21,424 nucleotides of DNA, taken from NCBI GenBank assembly GCA_020718315.1, contig DYSK01000004.1, forward strand, positions 11,826-33,249, written 5' to 3'. Shown here piece after piece: positions 15,569 to 21,424 of the stretch; the first letter of the stretch is position 1, and each line of letters opens with the position of its first letter. The stretch comes from Draconibacterium orientale (GTDB taxonomy: Bacteria > Bacteroidota > Bacteroidia > Bacteroidales > UBA12170). Under the pieces are notes generated by a model. The model was given only the letters and a program-made list of their open reading frames with translations, searched no databases and had not been told where the DNA came from. The position numbers and the translations under genes are program-made.

Positions 15569-16438
15569 ATGCAAAAAGCAAAATTTGGCATTCTGGTGCT
15601 AACAATCTCCTTATTTTATGCCTTTAAAACAGACAAACTCGCCTATCAAATCTTCGACAAAAACGGAAAAGCGGTTCAATATGAAAAAATTCTCAAAGCT
15701 TCGGAAGAAGTCGATATCGTTTTTTTTGGCGAAATGCATAACAATCCCGTTTCACATTGGTTGCAATTTGAATTGACAAAAGATTTTTACGCTCTAAAGG
15801 GAAAAGACTTGGTGTTGGGTGCCGAAATGTTCGAAACCGACAATCAAATTATTATCGATGAATATTTTGATGGCAATATAAAGACAGTCAATTTCGAAAA
15901 AGAACTGAGGCTTTGGCCCAATTATAAAACTGATTATAAGCCTTTGCTCGAATTTGCCAAAGACAGCAATTTGCGTTTTGTTGCTACAAACGTGCCTCGC
16001 CGATATGCTTCCTTAGTGAACAGCAAAGGATTGATTGCTTTAGACAGCCTTTCGGCGAAAGCAAAAGAGTTTATAGCCAAACTGCCTATCAAGTACGACA
16101 GCACTCTTTCGGGCTACAAAAATATGCTGGAGAGCATAAAAGATTCGCCACATGTGAATGTAAATACGCCAAAAGCGCAAGCTTTAAAAGATGCAACTAT
16201 GGCTCAGTTTATTCTTGAAAACTGGAGCGATGGGAAATTGTTTCTTCATTTCAACGGGGCTTATCATTCCGACGATTTTCAAGGAATTGTCTGGTATTTG
16301 TTGCAAGCGAAGCCCGATTTAAAAATTTTGACCATCACCAGTATTGAGCAAAAAGAAGTGAAAGACTTGGAGGAAGACTATAAGAACAAAGCCGATTTTA
16401 TTTTGGTTATTCCCGAAACAATGACCAAAACATATTGA
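15569..16438 (+). CDS. ChaN-family (haem-binding uptake protein domain) protein
   Basis: A 289-residue protein of the ChaN family (Pfam Cofac_haem_bdg). Family marks are FFGEMHNNPVSHWLQ (about 53-67), LGAEMFETDNQ, FVATNVPRRYASLV, and FLHFNGAYHSDDFQG near the C-terminal side; conserved Glu and His residues are at the expected sites. Campylobacter ChaN is an iron-regulated lipoprotein that binds stacked haems. Here the N-terminus is a short hydrophobic segment (about 5-19) without a lipobox cysteine, so a secreted or anchored protein is likelier. Its position at the end of a cluster encoding 36 c-type hemes makes haem handling a sensible role. It ends 10 bases before the stop of the convergent transporter gene. 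Confidence 0.85.
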   Translation: MQKAKFGILVLTISLFYAFKTDKLAYQIFDKNGKAVQYEKILKASEEVDIVFFGEMHNNPVSHWLQFELTKDFYALKGKDLVLGAEMFETDNQIIIDEYFDGNIKTVNFEKELRLWPNYKTDYKPLLEFAKDSNLRFVATNVPRRYASLVNSKGLIALDSLSAKAKEFIAKLPIKYDSTLSGYKNMLESIKDSPHVNVNTPKAQALKDATMAQFILENWSDGKLFLHFNGAYHSDDFQGIVWYLLQAKPDLKILTITSIEQKEVKDLEEDYKNKADFILVIPETMTKTY

Positions 16439-16448
16439 TAAAATTGCT

Positions 16449-17303
16449 TTAAATGGTTTTTCTTAAGCTTACCCAAAAAGCCATCCCAACAATGATAGAA
16501 CCACCCAGCAATACGGAAGTCTCTGGCCGTTCGTTCAGCAGAAAAAAGGCAAAAAGAATACCATAAACAGGTTCCATATTGGCCACAACACTGGCTTTGT
16601 GAACTTTTATTTTACTCAATCCGCTAATAAACAGTGTGTGAGCAATAGCGGTAAATATTCCGCCAAGCAAAGCCAACTGACCAATCTCTATGATACTTAT
16701 TTTTAAATCGACAAAAAACAGGATCGGTATCAAAACCAAAGTAGCACTTAAATCTTGATAAAAAGCAACAAGGCTGCCACTGTACATTTGCACTTGTTTT
16801 CGGTTCAAAAAAGAGATAATAGCGAAAGCAAAACCGGAAATGATTGCCAGAAATAGGCCGAAAGAAACGTCGTTTTTCAGGCTGAACTCCGGCAAAATAA
16901 TATAAATCCCTACAACGCTCAAAAATGCAGGAATCAGATTTTTATAACAGAACTTTTCTCTAAAAAATAATGCCTCGAGCAAGGCGCTGAAAATCGAAAA
17001 AGTAGAAACGCCTAAGATCCCGATGGCTACACTCGAAATTTGGATTGAAAAAAAGAATGTAAACCAATGAAAAGCTAACAAAATTCCGGCCAAAAGGAGC
17101 GTAAAATAATCGTGTAAAGAGGACAACCGAAACGATTTCTTTCCAATAAAAATGTAGATAAATAAGAAAACGGCAGCAAAAAACACACGCCCAAAAACAA
17201 TCAGTTCGGCAGGCAAATGAACCCATTTTCCAAACAATCCGGCAAAGCCAAATAGCAAAACAGATAGATGAATAGCCCACAAGCTTTTGGTTTCCGGTTT
17301 CAT
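16449..17303 (-). CDS. EamA/DMT-superfamily transporter
   Basis: A 284-residue inner-membrane protein with about ten hydrophobic helices in two related halves, the architecture of EamA (drug/metabolite transporter) permeases. Marks include an N-terminal WAIHLSVLLFGFAGLFGK, the first-half motif ISSVAIGILGVSTFSIFSALLEALFF, and the second-half ANMEPVYGILFAFFLLNERPE, typical of EamA. The substrate cannot be told. The reading frame is open much further upstream, but I chose the ATG at 17303 because earlier residues are not membrane-like and would overlap the divergent gene's coding region. It is convergent with the ChaN-like gene. Confidence 0.9.
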   Translation of the reverse strand: MKPETKSLWAIHLSVLLFGFAGLFGKWVHLPAELIVFGRVFFAAVFLFIYIFIGKKSFRLSSLHDYFTLLLAGILLAFHWFTFFFSIQISSVAIGILGVSTFSIFSALLEALFFREKFCYKNLIPAFLSVVGIYIILPEFSLKNDVSFGLFLAIISGFAFAIISFLNRKQVQMYSGSLVAFYQDLSATLVLIPILFFVDLKISIIEIGQLALLGGIFTAIAHTLFISGLSKIKVHKASVVANMEPVYGILFAFFLLNERPETSVLLGGSIIVGMAFWVSLRKTI

Positions 17304-17350
17304 AGTGTCAAATTGAGCTGCAAATATGGTAAAGAATGCAGGATAATACT

Positions 17351-17358
17351 TAGTTTTG
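17351..17358 (+). promoter_or_regulatory. possible promoter box TAGTTTTG for the heptosyltransferase-like gene
   Basis: TAGTTTTG is a full TAnnTTTG match in the 111-base divergent region, 56 bases before the ATG at 17415. No TTTG lies at the expected upstream distance. Confidence 0.35.
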
Positions 17359-17414
17359 TGAAAAAATGCTTCGAAACATTTTCGAGGAATCGTTTCCGGA
17401 AGACAAGCCAAAAA

Positions 17415-18401
17415 ATGAAAACAGTCGAAATGCAAAAAATACTCCTTATTCGGTTTAGTTCCATCGGCGATATTGTGTTGACTTCGCCCGTAATACGTGC
17501 GCTGAAACTGCAATTGAAAGGCGCTGAAGTTCATTTTCTTAGCAAAAAGCGTTTTGTTTCTATTTTGGAAAACAATCCGTATCTCACCAAAATTCACACT
17601 TTTGAACAATCTGTAAACGAGGTGATTCCACAATTAAAGCAAGAGAAATTCGATTTAATTATCGACCTGCATAAAAATTTGAGAAGTTTTATTGTAAAAA
17701 GAATGCTCGGCGTGGCAAGCATCAGTTTCGATAAGTTGAATTTCGAGAAATCTTTGCTCGTTCAATTCAAAATCAATCGCATGCCAAATAAACACATTGT
17801 GGATCGGTATTTTGATTCTTTGAGAACGATTGGTGTGGAGAACGATTTCGGTGGGCTTGATTATTTTGAAGGAAATCAGGAAGTTGAATTCCATTTGCCG
17901 GAATTATTTCATAACAAATATGTGGCATTTGCTTTGGCTGGAACTTATTTTACTAAAAAGATTCCATTTGAAAAATGGAATGAGATGGCGAAACTTTCGC
18001 CTTTGCCTATTTTGCTCCTTGGCGGAAAAACAGAAGTGGAAATGGCCGAAAAATTGATAAAAGAGAATCCGAAACGTATGCTGTTTAATGCTTGCGGGGC
18101 TTTTTCCTTAAACCAATCGGCCGCTTTTATACGTGACGCCGAAATGGTTATTTCAGGCGACACCGGATTGATGCATATTGCTGCCGCCTATCAAAAGAAA
18201 ATTGTTTCGCTCTGGGGAAATACCGTCCCAGAATTCGGAATGTATCCATATGTTCCTCAAAAACCCGAGCAGGTGGTAGTTCTTGAAAACAAAGATCTAA
18301 ACTGTCGTCCGTGCAGTAAACTTGGGTTCGACAAATGTCCCAAAAAGCATTTCAATTGTATGATGCAATTGGATGTAACTAATGTATTTCGCCAAATTTG
18401 A
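17415..18401 (+). CDS. glycosyltransferase family 9 (ADP-heptose:LPS heptosyltransferase-like)
   Basis: A 328-residue GT-B fold enzyme of family 9, which includes WaaC/WaaF/WaaQ, adding heptose to the lipopolysaccharide core at the cytoplasmic face of the inner membrane. The N-terminal KILLIRFSSIGDIVLTSPVIRALK is the family hallmark; the C-terminal donor site is GDTGLMHIAAAYQKKIVSLWG. A cysteine-rich end (CRPCSKLGFDKCPKKHFNCM) is common in this family. Acceptor and sugar are unknown. ATG at 17415 is used; an ATG at 17430, five codons later, is equally good. The open frame extends back to 17268 but that part overlaps the divergent transporter and is not protein-like. Its 3' end overlaps the convergent hydrolase gene by 23 bases. 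Confidence 0.9.
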   Translation: MKTVEMQKILLIRFSSIGDIVLTSPVIRALKLQLKGAEVHFLSKKRFVSILENNPYLTKIHTFEQSVNEVIPQLKQEKFDLIIDLHKNLRSFIVKRMLGVASISFDKLNFEKSLLVQFKINRMPNKHIVDRYFDSLRTIGVENDFGGLDYFEGNQEVEFHLPELFHNKYVAFALAGTYFTKKIPFEKWNEMAKLSPLPILLLGGKTEVEMAEKLIKENPKRMLFNACGAFSLNQSAAFIRDAEMVISGDTGLMHIAAAYQKKIVSLWGNTVPEFGMYPYVPQKPEQVVVLENKDLNCRPCSKLGFDKCPKKHFNCMMQLDVTNVFRQI

Positions 18402-19032
18402 GAAAAGGATTTCCGGCAATTTCTTCGGCAATACTGGTTTTTGGCCCATGGCCCGGATAAACTTTATAATCGCCACCCAAAGAAAAAAGCTTGGTATAAA
18501 TGCTATCCAAAAGCAGATCCAAATCGCCGGTAGGCAGATCGGTTCGTCCGATGCTTTCTTTGAATAGCACATCGCCCGTAATCACAAACTTGTCCGTGTC
18601 GGACACAAAACAGAGACTTCCGGCGGCATGTCCGGGTGTTTCTAAAATACGCAATTCGTTCTTCCCAAATTTGATTTTATCGGAGCCAGTGATAAACAAT
18701 TTGGGTGCAAAAATCTCTGTAATTTGCAAACCATAATAGGAAGCTTGTTTTGCTGCTCCATCAATAAATGGCAAACCGTCGATATGAGCAGCATAGTCTA
18801 AGCCGTATTTTTGGTGAAGGTAATCAGCACCTAAACAATGGTCGAAATGCAGATGAGTATTGAAAACACCCACCAATTTCAACTTATTATTTAAAATATA
18901 ATTATCAAAATAAGCATATTCTTGGGCGTTGGAAAAAGATGGATCAATAACAATGGCTTCCAAACTTTCGTCGCTCAATACATACATATTGGTTTGAAAC
19001 GGGTTAAAGGCAAAAGGTTTAACTGAAATCAT
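18379..19032 (-). CDS. metallo-beta-lactamase-fold hydrolase (glyoxalase II-like)
   Basis: A 217-residue cytosolic hydrolase with the two-metal site THLHFDH, then TPGHAAGSLCF, VITGDVLFKESIGRTDLP and the closing YPGHGP. The GRTDLP segment and short length place it with the YcbL-like type II glyoxalase group, which hydrolyses thioesters such as S-lactoylglutathione; the true substrate here is unknown. A TACTTTTG promoter box lies 14 bases before the ATG. The gene is convergent with the glycosyltransferase gene, with a 23-base coding overlap (18379-18401). Confidence 0.92.
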   Translation of the reverse strand: MISVKPFAFNPFQTNMYVLSDESLEAIVIDPSFSNAQEYAYFDNYILNNKLKLVGVFNTHLHFDHCLGADYLHQKYGLDYAAHIDGLPFIDGAAKQASYYGLQITEIFAPKLFITGSDKIKFGKNELRILETPGHAAGSLCFVSDTDKFVITGDVLFKESIGRTDLPTGDLDLLLDSIYTKLFSLGGDYKVYPGHGPKTSIAEEIAGNPFLKFGEIH

Positions 19033-19046
19033 GGACTATTTTTTTG

Positions 19047-19054
19047 CAAAAGTA
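19047..19054 (-). promoter_or_regulatory. -7 box TACTTTTG for the metallo-hydrolase gene
   Basis: On the minus strand TACTTTTG ends 14 bases before the ATG at 19032, predicting a leader of roughly 10 bases. It lies between the mutY stop and the hydrolase start, so the hydrolase can be transcribed separately from mutY. Confidence 0.5.
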
Positions 19055-19070
19055 ACAAAATACAGCATTT

Positions 19071-20120
19071 TTATTGAGTAGAATTTCGACTCAAATAATG
19101 CTCAATAGGTCGAGGCAGTGGAAGTTGTTCAATTTCTGCTTTTGTATAAGCGCGGTAGAATTCGTTTTCGAACGACGTAAAATGGATTTTTATAAACCGA
19201 AGATGCAATTTTTGGTGGGATAATAGATGAATACTTTCAGCCGAAAATTCATCTAGGATGAAATCATTCGAATTGAAAAAGGGCGGATGAAATAGTTTTT
19301 CGATGATTTCATTTTCAGAAACGATTTGTTCGGTTTCAATCAAAGGAAAATCATAGAGGTTTTGCCAGATATTTTTTTCGTTTCGTTTTTTCATCAGAAT
19401 ATTTCCCTTAAAGTCTTGGGCAACAATATAGAAAATATAACGGTTCTTAACTTTCTGTTTTTCCTTTTTTACAGGAAGCAGTGTGATTTTGTTTTCTGCA
19501 AACGCCCTGCAAGAAGACTGAAAGGGACATATTGTGCAATTCGGATTTTGCGGTTTGCACTGAAGCGAGCCAAATTCCATGATGGCTTGATTGAACAAAG
19601 CAGGGCTATTTTTGTCTATGAAGTCATTTGCCAACTCTTTGAATAGAACTTGTCCTTCACGGCTATCAATAGCGGTTTCGATCGAAAAATAGCGAGCCAA
19701 AAACCGATAAACATTGCCATCAACCACTGCATAAGCCTGGCCAAAGGCAAAGGAAGAAATTGCAGCAGCAGTATATTCTCCAACACCTCGAAGCTTTAAA
19801 ATCAAAGCGTAATCCGACGGGAAAACGCCCTCATACTCATTCAGAATTTGCTTGGCACTTGCATGTAAATTCCTTGCTCGGGTATAATAGCCCAATCCTT
19901 GCCAAAGGCGTAAAACTTCTTGTTCTTCCGCTTGAGCTAAGTCTGTAAGCGTCGGAAATTTCTCAATAAATCGCTGAAAGTAAGCCAATCCTTGATCAAT
20001 GCGGGTTTGTTGCATGATGATTTCGGAGAGCCATATTCTATATGGATCGTTGGTGTTTCGCCAAGGCAATGATCGTTTATTACTACGATACCAGTGAATA
20101 AGTACTTGGGTTATTGACAT
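19071..20120 (-). CDS. mutY: A/G-specific adenine DNA glycosylase
   Basis: MutY removes adenine mispaired with 8-oxoguanine in base excision repair. The 349-residue protein has the full family layout: catalytic Glu33 in LSEIIMQQTRID, helix-hairpin-helix LRGVGEYTAAAISSFAF, catalytic Asp134 in VVDGNVYRFLARYF, the [4Fe-4S] cluster C188-X6-C195-X2-C198-X5-C204, and a C-terminal NUDIX-like domain (about 225-345) that recognises 8-oxoguanine. All key residues are present. It is divergent from the HU gene, a neighbourhood common in Bacteroidota. An A/T-rich dyad lies between them. Confidence 0.97.
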   Translation of the reverse strand: MSITQVLIHWYRSNKRSLPWRNTNDPYRIWLSEIIMQQTRIDQGLAYFQRFIEKFPTLTDLAQAEEQEVLRLWQGLGYYTRARNLHASAKQILNEYEGVFPSDYALILKLRGVGEYTAAAISSFAFGQAYAVVDGNVYRFLARYFSIETAIDSREGQVLFKELANDFIDKNSPALFNQAIMEFGSLQCKPQNPNCTICPFQSSCRAFAENKITLLPVKKEKQKVKNRYIFYIVAQDFKGNILMKKRNEKNIWQNLYDFPLIETEQIVSENEIIEKLFHPPFFNSNDFILDEFSAESIHLLSHQKLHLRFIKIHFTSFENEFYRAYTKAEIEQLPLPRPIEHYLSRNSTQ

Positions 20121-20160
20121 AAGTGATTAAAACAATTATAAGTGAGCTATTTAGCATTAA

Positions 20161-20181
20161 AAAAGAATAAAATATTCTTTT
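20161..20181. promoter_or_regulatory. A/T-rich dyad between mutY and the HU gene
   Basis: AAAAGAATA-AAA-TATTCTTTT is a perfect 9-pair inverted repeat. Its right arm overlaps the -33 element (TTTG, 20179-20182) of the HU promoter, so it could be an operator. It contains only one G-C pair, so a stable terminator is unlikely. Confidence 0.4.
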
Positions 20182-20207
20182 GTAGTATAAAAAAATATAT
20201 ATCTTTG
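20179..20207 (+). promoter_or_regulatory. promoter of the HU gene (TTTG-N17-TATCTTTG)
   Basis: TTTG (20179-20182), a 17-base A/T-rich spacer, and TATCTTTG (20200-20207) fit the Bacteroidota consensus; the leader is about 40 bases. HU genes are usually highly expressed, which fits a good promoter here. Confidence 0.7.
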
Positions 20208-20251
20208 CATCCCATTACAAATTTAAAGAAATAATTTAAAACGATATTATC

Positions 20252-20536
20252 ATGACAAAAGCAGAAATTGTAGCTGATATTGCCAACAAAACTGGGGTAG
20301 AAAAAGTTGCCGTTCAAAAAACTGTTGAAGCATTTATGGATGCTATTAAATCATCAATGGCTAGTGGCGAAAATGTTTATTTAAGAGGCTTTGGTAGCTT
20401 TACTATTAAAAAAAGAGCTGAAAAAACAGGAAGGAATATTTCTAAAAACACAACCATCATTATTCCTGCACACAATATACCAGCTTTTAAACCTGCGAAA
20501 ACATTTGTTAGCGAGGTTAAAGGTAATGTTAAATAA
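20252..20536 (+). CDS. HU/IHF-family DNA-binding protein
   Basis: A 94-residue nucleoid protein that binds DNA as a dimer and bends or compacts it. It starts MTKAEIVADIANKTGV, contains the family signature from GENVYLRGFGSF into IKKRAEKTGRN, and ends with the IPAFKPAKTF strand. At the tip of the DNA-binding arm the common RNP, whose proline intercalates into DNA, reads RNI here. As I recall this is usual for Bacteroidota HU homologues. The length is normal. It is followed 19 bases later by a tiny ribosomal protein gene on the same transcript. Confidence 0.95.
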   Translation: MTKAEIVADIANKTGVEKVAVQKTVEAFMDAIKSSMASGENVYLRGFGSFTIKKRAEKTGRNISKNTTIIIPAHNIPAFKPAKTFVSEVKGNVK

Positions 20537-20555
20537 TTGCTAAAAACAAAGTAGA

Positions 20556-20645
20556 ATGCCAAGCGGAAAAAAAAGAAAAAGACATAAGATGTCCACGCAT
20601 AAGCGCAAAAAACGTCTTAGAAAAAATCGGCATAAAAAGAAATAA
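20556..20645 (+). CDS. 29-residue AURKAIP1/COX24-domain ribosomal protein
   Basis: A 29-residue, extremely basic protein beginning MPSGKKRKRHKMSTHKRKK: most residues are Lys, Arg or His and none is acidic. The pattern KRHKMxxHKRKKRLRKNRHK is that of the AURKAIP1/COX24 domain, shared with mitochondrial ribosomal protein mS38. Short proteins of this type are annotated across Bacteroidota; one was, as I recall, seen in the Flavobacterium johnsoniae ribosome and called bL38. It probably binds rRNA. It is too short for ordinary gene finders. It lies between HU and a strong terminator, so HU and this gene form one transcript. Confidence 0.88.
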   Translation: MPSGKKRKRHKMSTHKRKKRLRKNRHKKK

Positions 20646-20663
20646 TTTTATTTATGCGAGCTG

Positions 20664-20710
20664 AGATTTGTTATGCAATACAGATGTTTTGCATAACAAA
20701 TCTTGCTTTT
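20664..20710 (+). terminator. strong intrinsic terminator after the small ribosomal protein
   Basis: A perfect 15-base stem, AGATTTGTTATGCAA (20664-20678) with TTGCATAACAAATCT (20689-20703), has a 10-base loop and is followed by CTTTTT. It separates the HU unit from the ribonuclease gene. Confidence 0.88.
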
Positions 20711-20779
20711 TATAGATAATGATTTTTTTGGCGTATGCCTTCAATTTATTAGAATACCTTCCTTCCTTGTTTTCTTCAG

Positions 20780-20798
20780 GCACTTAAAAGCTAAGTGC
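20780..20798 (+). promoter_or_regulatory. hairpin in the leader of the RNase E/G gene
   Basis: GCACTTA-AAAGC-TAAGTGC forms a 7-base-pair stem with a 5-base loop, 26 bases before the GTG start. No T tract follows. It could be a structure in the mRNA leader or a DNA operator. Confidence 0.4.
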
Positions 20799-20824
20799 TC
20801 AATCATTTACCTAAAAACAAATAT

Positions 20825-21424
20825 GTGGATAAAGAATTAATTATCGATTCTCGCTCCTCGGAAGTAGAAATTGCCTTATTGGAAAAAGGTCAACTTGTTG
20901 AAATTCATCAAGATAAGAATAACAACAATTTTAGTGTTGGCGACATTTACTTAGGTAGAGTACGAAAAATAATGCCCGGCTTGAATGCGGCATTTGTTGA
21001 TGTTGGTTATGAACGGGATGCTTTTTTGCATTACCTCGATTTAGGGGCACAGATTCGTTCGCTCGTTAAATACACTCACCAAGTTATGGGTGGGAGCAAA
21101 GAAAATTTTGATTTTTCCGAATTTGAATTGGAAAATGATATCGAGAAAACCGGCAAAATTGGCGAAGTATTAAAACCAAATCAGCAAATTTTAGTTCAGG
21201 TAGCAAAAGAGCCCATTTCCTCAAAAGGGCCGCGTATTTCCACCGAGATTTCTTTTGCCGGCCGATACCTTGTACTCATGCCCTTTTCCGACAAAATTTC
21301 TGTTTCTCAAAAAATAAAGAGTAGCGACGAAAGAAAACGACTAAAAAGACTTATCAGTAGTATCAAACCACAAAACTTTGGGGTTATTATTCGAACAGTG
21401 GCAGAAGGCAAAAAAGTGGCCGAA
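20825..21424 (+). CDS. rng: ribonuclease E/G family protein, 3' end missing
   Basis: The first 200 codons of an RNase E/G-type endoribonuclease, which cuts single-stranded A/U-rich RNA in rRNA maturation and mRNA decay. The N-terminus KELIIDSRSSEVEIALLEKGQLVEI is typical, followed by the S1 RNA-binding domain: VGDIYLGRVRKIMPGLNAAFVDVG and DAFLHYLDL (to about residue 70), an acidic insert, then LVQVAKEPISSKGPRIS and LVLMPF. Catalytic aspartates lie beyond the window. The frame starts at GTG 20825, nested in ATGTG; the ATG at 20823 is out of frame and stops after five codons. RNase G rather than E is suggested by the short N-terminus and usual Bacteroidota gene content, but the missing C-terminus is decisive. 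Confidence 0.93.
   Translation, partial: MDKELIIDSRSSEVEIALLEKGQLVEIHQDKNNNNFSVGDIYLGRVRKIMPGLNAAFVDVGYERDAFLHYLDLGAQIRSLVKYTHQVMGGSKENFDFSEFELENDIEKTGKIGEVLKPNQQILVQVAKEPISSKGPRISTEISFAGRYLVLMPFSDKISVSQKIKSSDERKRLKRLISSIKPQNFGVIIRTVAEGKKVAE

Overview
The window reads as a chromosomal segment from a member of the phylum Bacteroidota. The evidence is the recurring promoter box TAnnTTTG (with TTTG about 17-19 bases upstream in the best cases), the lack of Shine-Dalgarno sequences before most starts, the gene neighbourhoods fur-purA and mutY-HU-(29-residue basic ribosomal protein)-RNase E/G, and signal peptides ending in AQ. Lineage below phylum cannot be set from this sequence. Coding density is high, no gene-free stretch exceeds about 280 bases, and I see no tRNA, rRNA, insertion sequence, phage gene or CRISPR array.

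Layout. 1-2733: translation initiation factor IF-2 (infB), cut at its 5' end inside a tandem EKPV repeat and followed by a strong terminator. 3010-5100: a DUF3109-type cysteine-rich protein, converging on a two-gene minus-strand unit (a multi-pass membrane protein of unknown function, then an ArsC/Spx-like protein). 5370-8007: a Fur-family regulator, purA (with a possible leader peptide and a GNRA-loop hairpin) and cytidine deaminase.

8161-16438 is the centre of interest: a tightly packed redox gene cluster on the plus strand. It encodes a cytochrome b-like membrane protein with two HX13H pairs, a membrane-anchored iron-sulfur/flavin/NAD(P) oxidoreductase, a 20-heme c-type cytochrome, an overlapping 16-heme c-type cytochrome, and an outer-membrane beta-barrel. 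Next come a lipoprotein with an OB-fold-like domain and a ChaN-like haem-binding-family protein. The first five genes are separated by 2, 5, -22 and 10 bases. My inference is a route for electrons from cytoplasmic NAD(P)H through the inner membrane and a 36-heme periplasmic wire to a barrel in the outer membrane, i.e. a porin-cytochrome type conduit in a bacteroidote, possibly used for extracellular electron transfer. The direction of flow and the terminal acceptor are not shown by the sequence. The two cytochromes are built from the same three-heme module of about 75 residues, and the module phase continues across the gene boundary.

16449-20120: household and envelope genes: an EamA transporter (minus), a glycosyltransferase family 9 heptosyltransferase-like protein (plus), a metallo-beta-lactamase-fold hydrolase (minus) and the DNA glycosylase MutY (minus). 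20252-21424: an HU-family DNA-binding protein, a 29-residue ribosomal protein, a strong terminator, and the first 200 codons of an RNase E/G-family ribonuclease that runs off the window.
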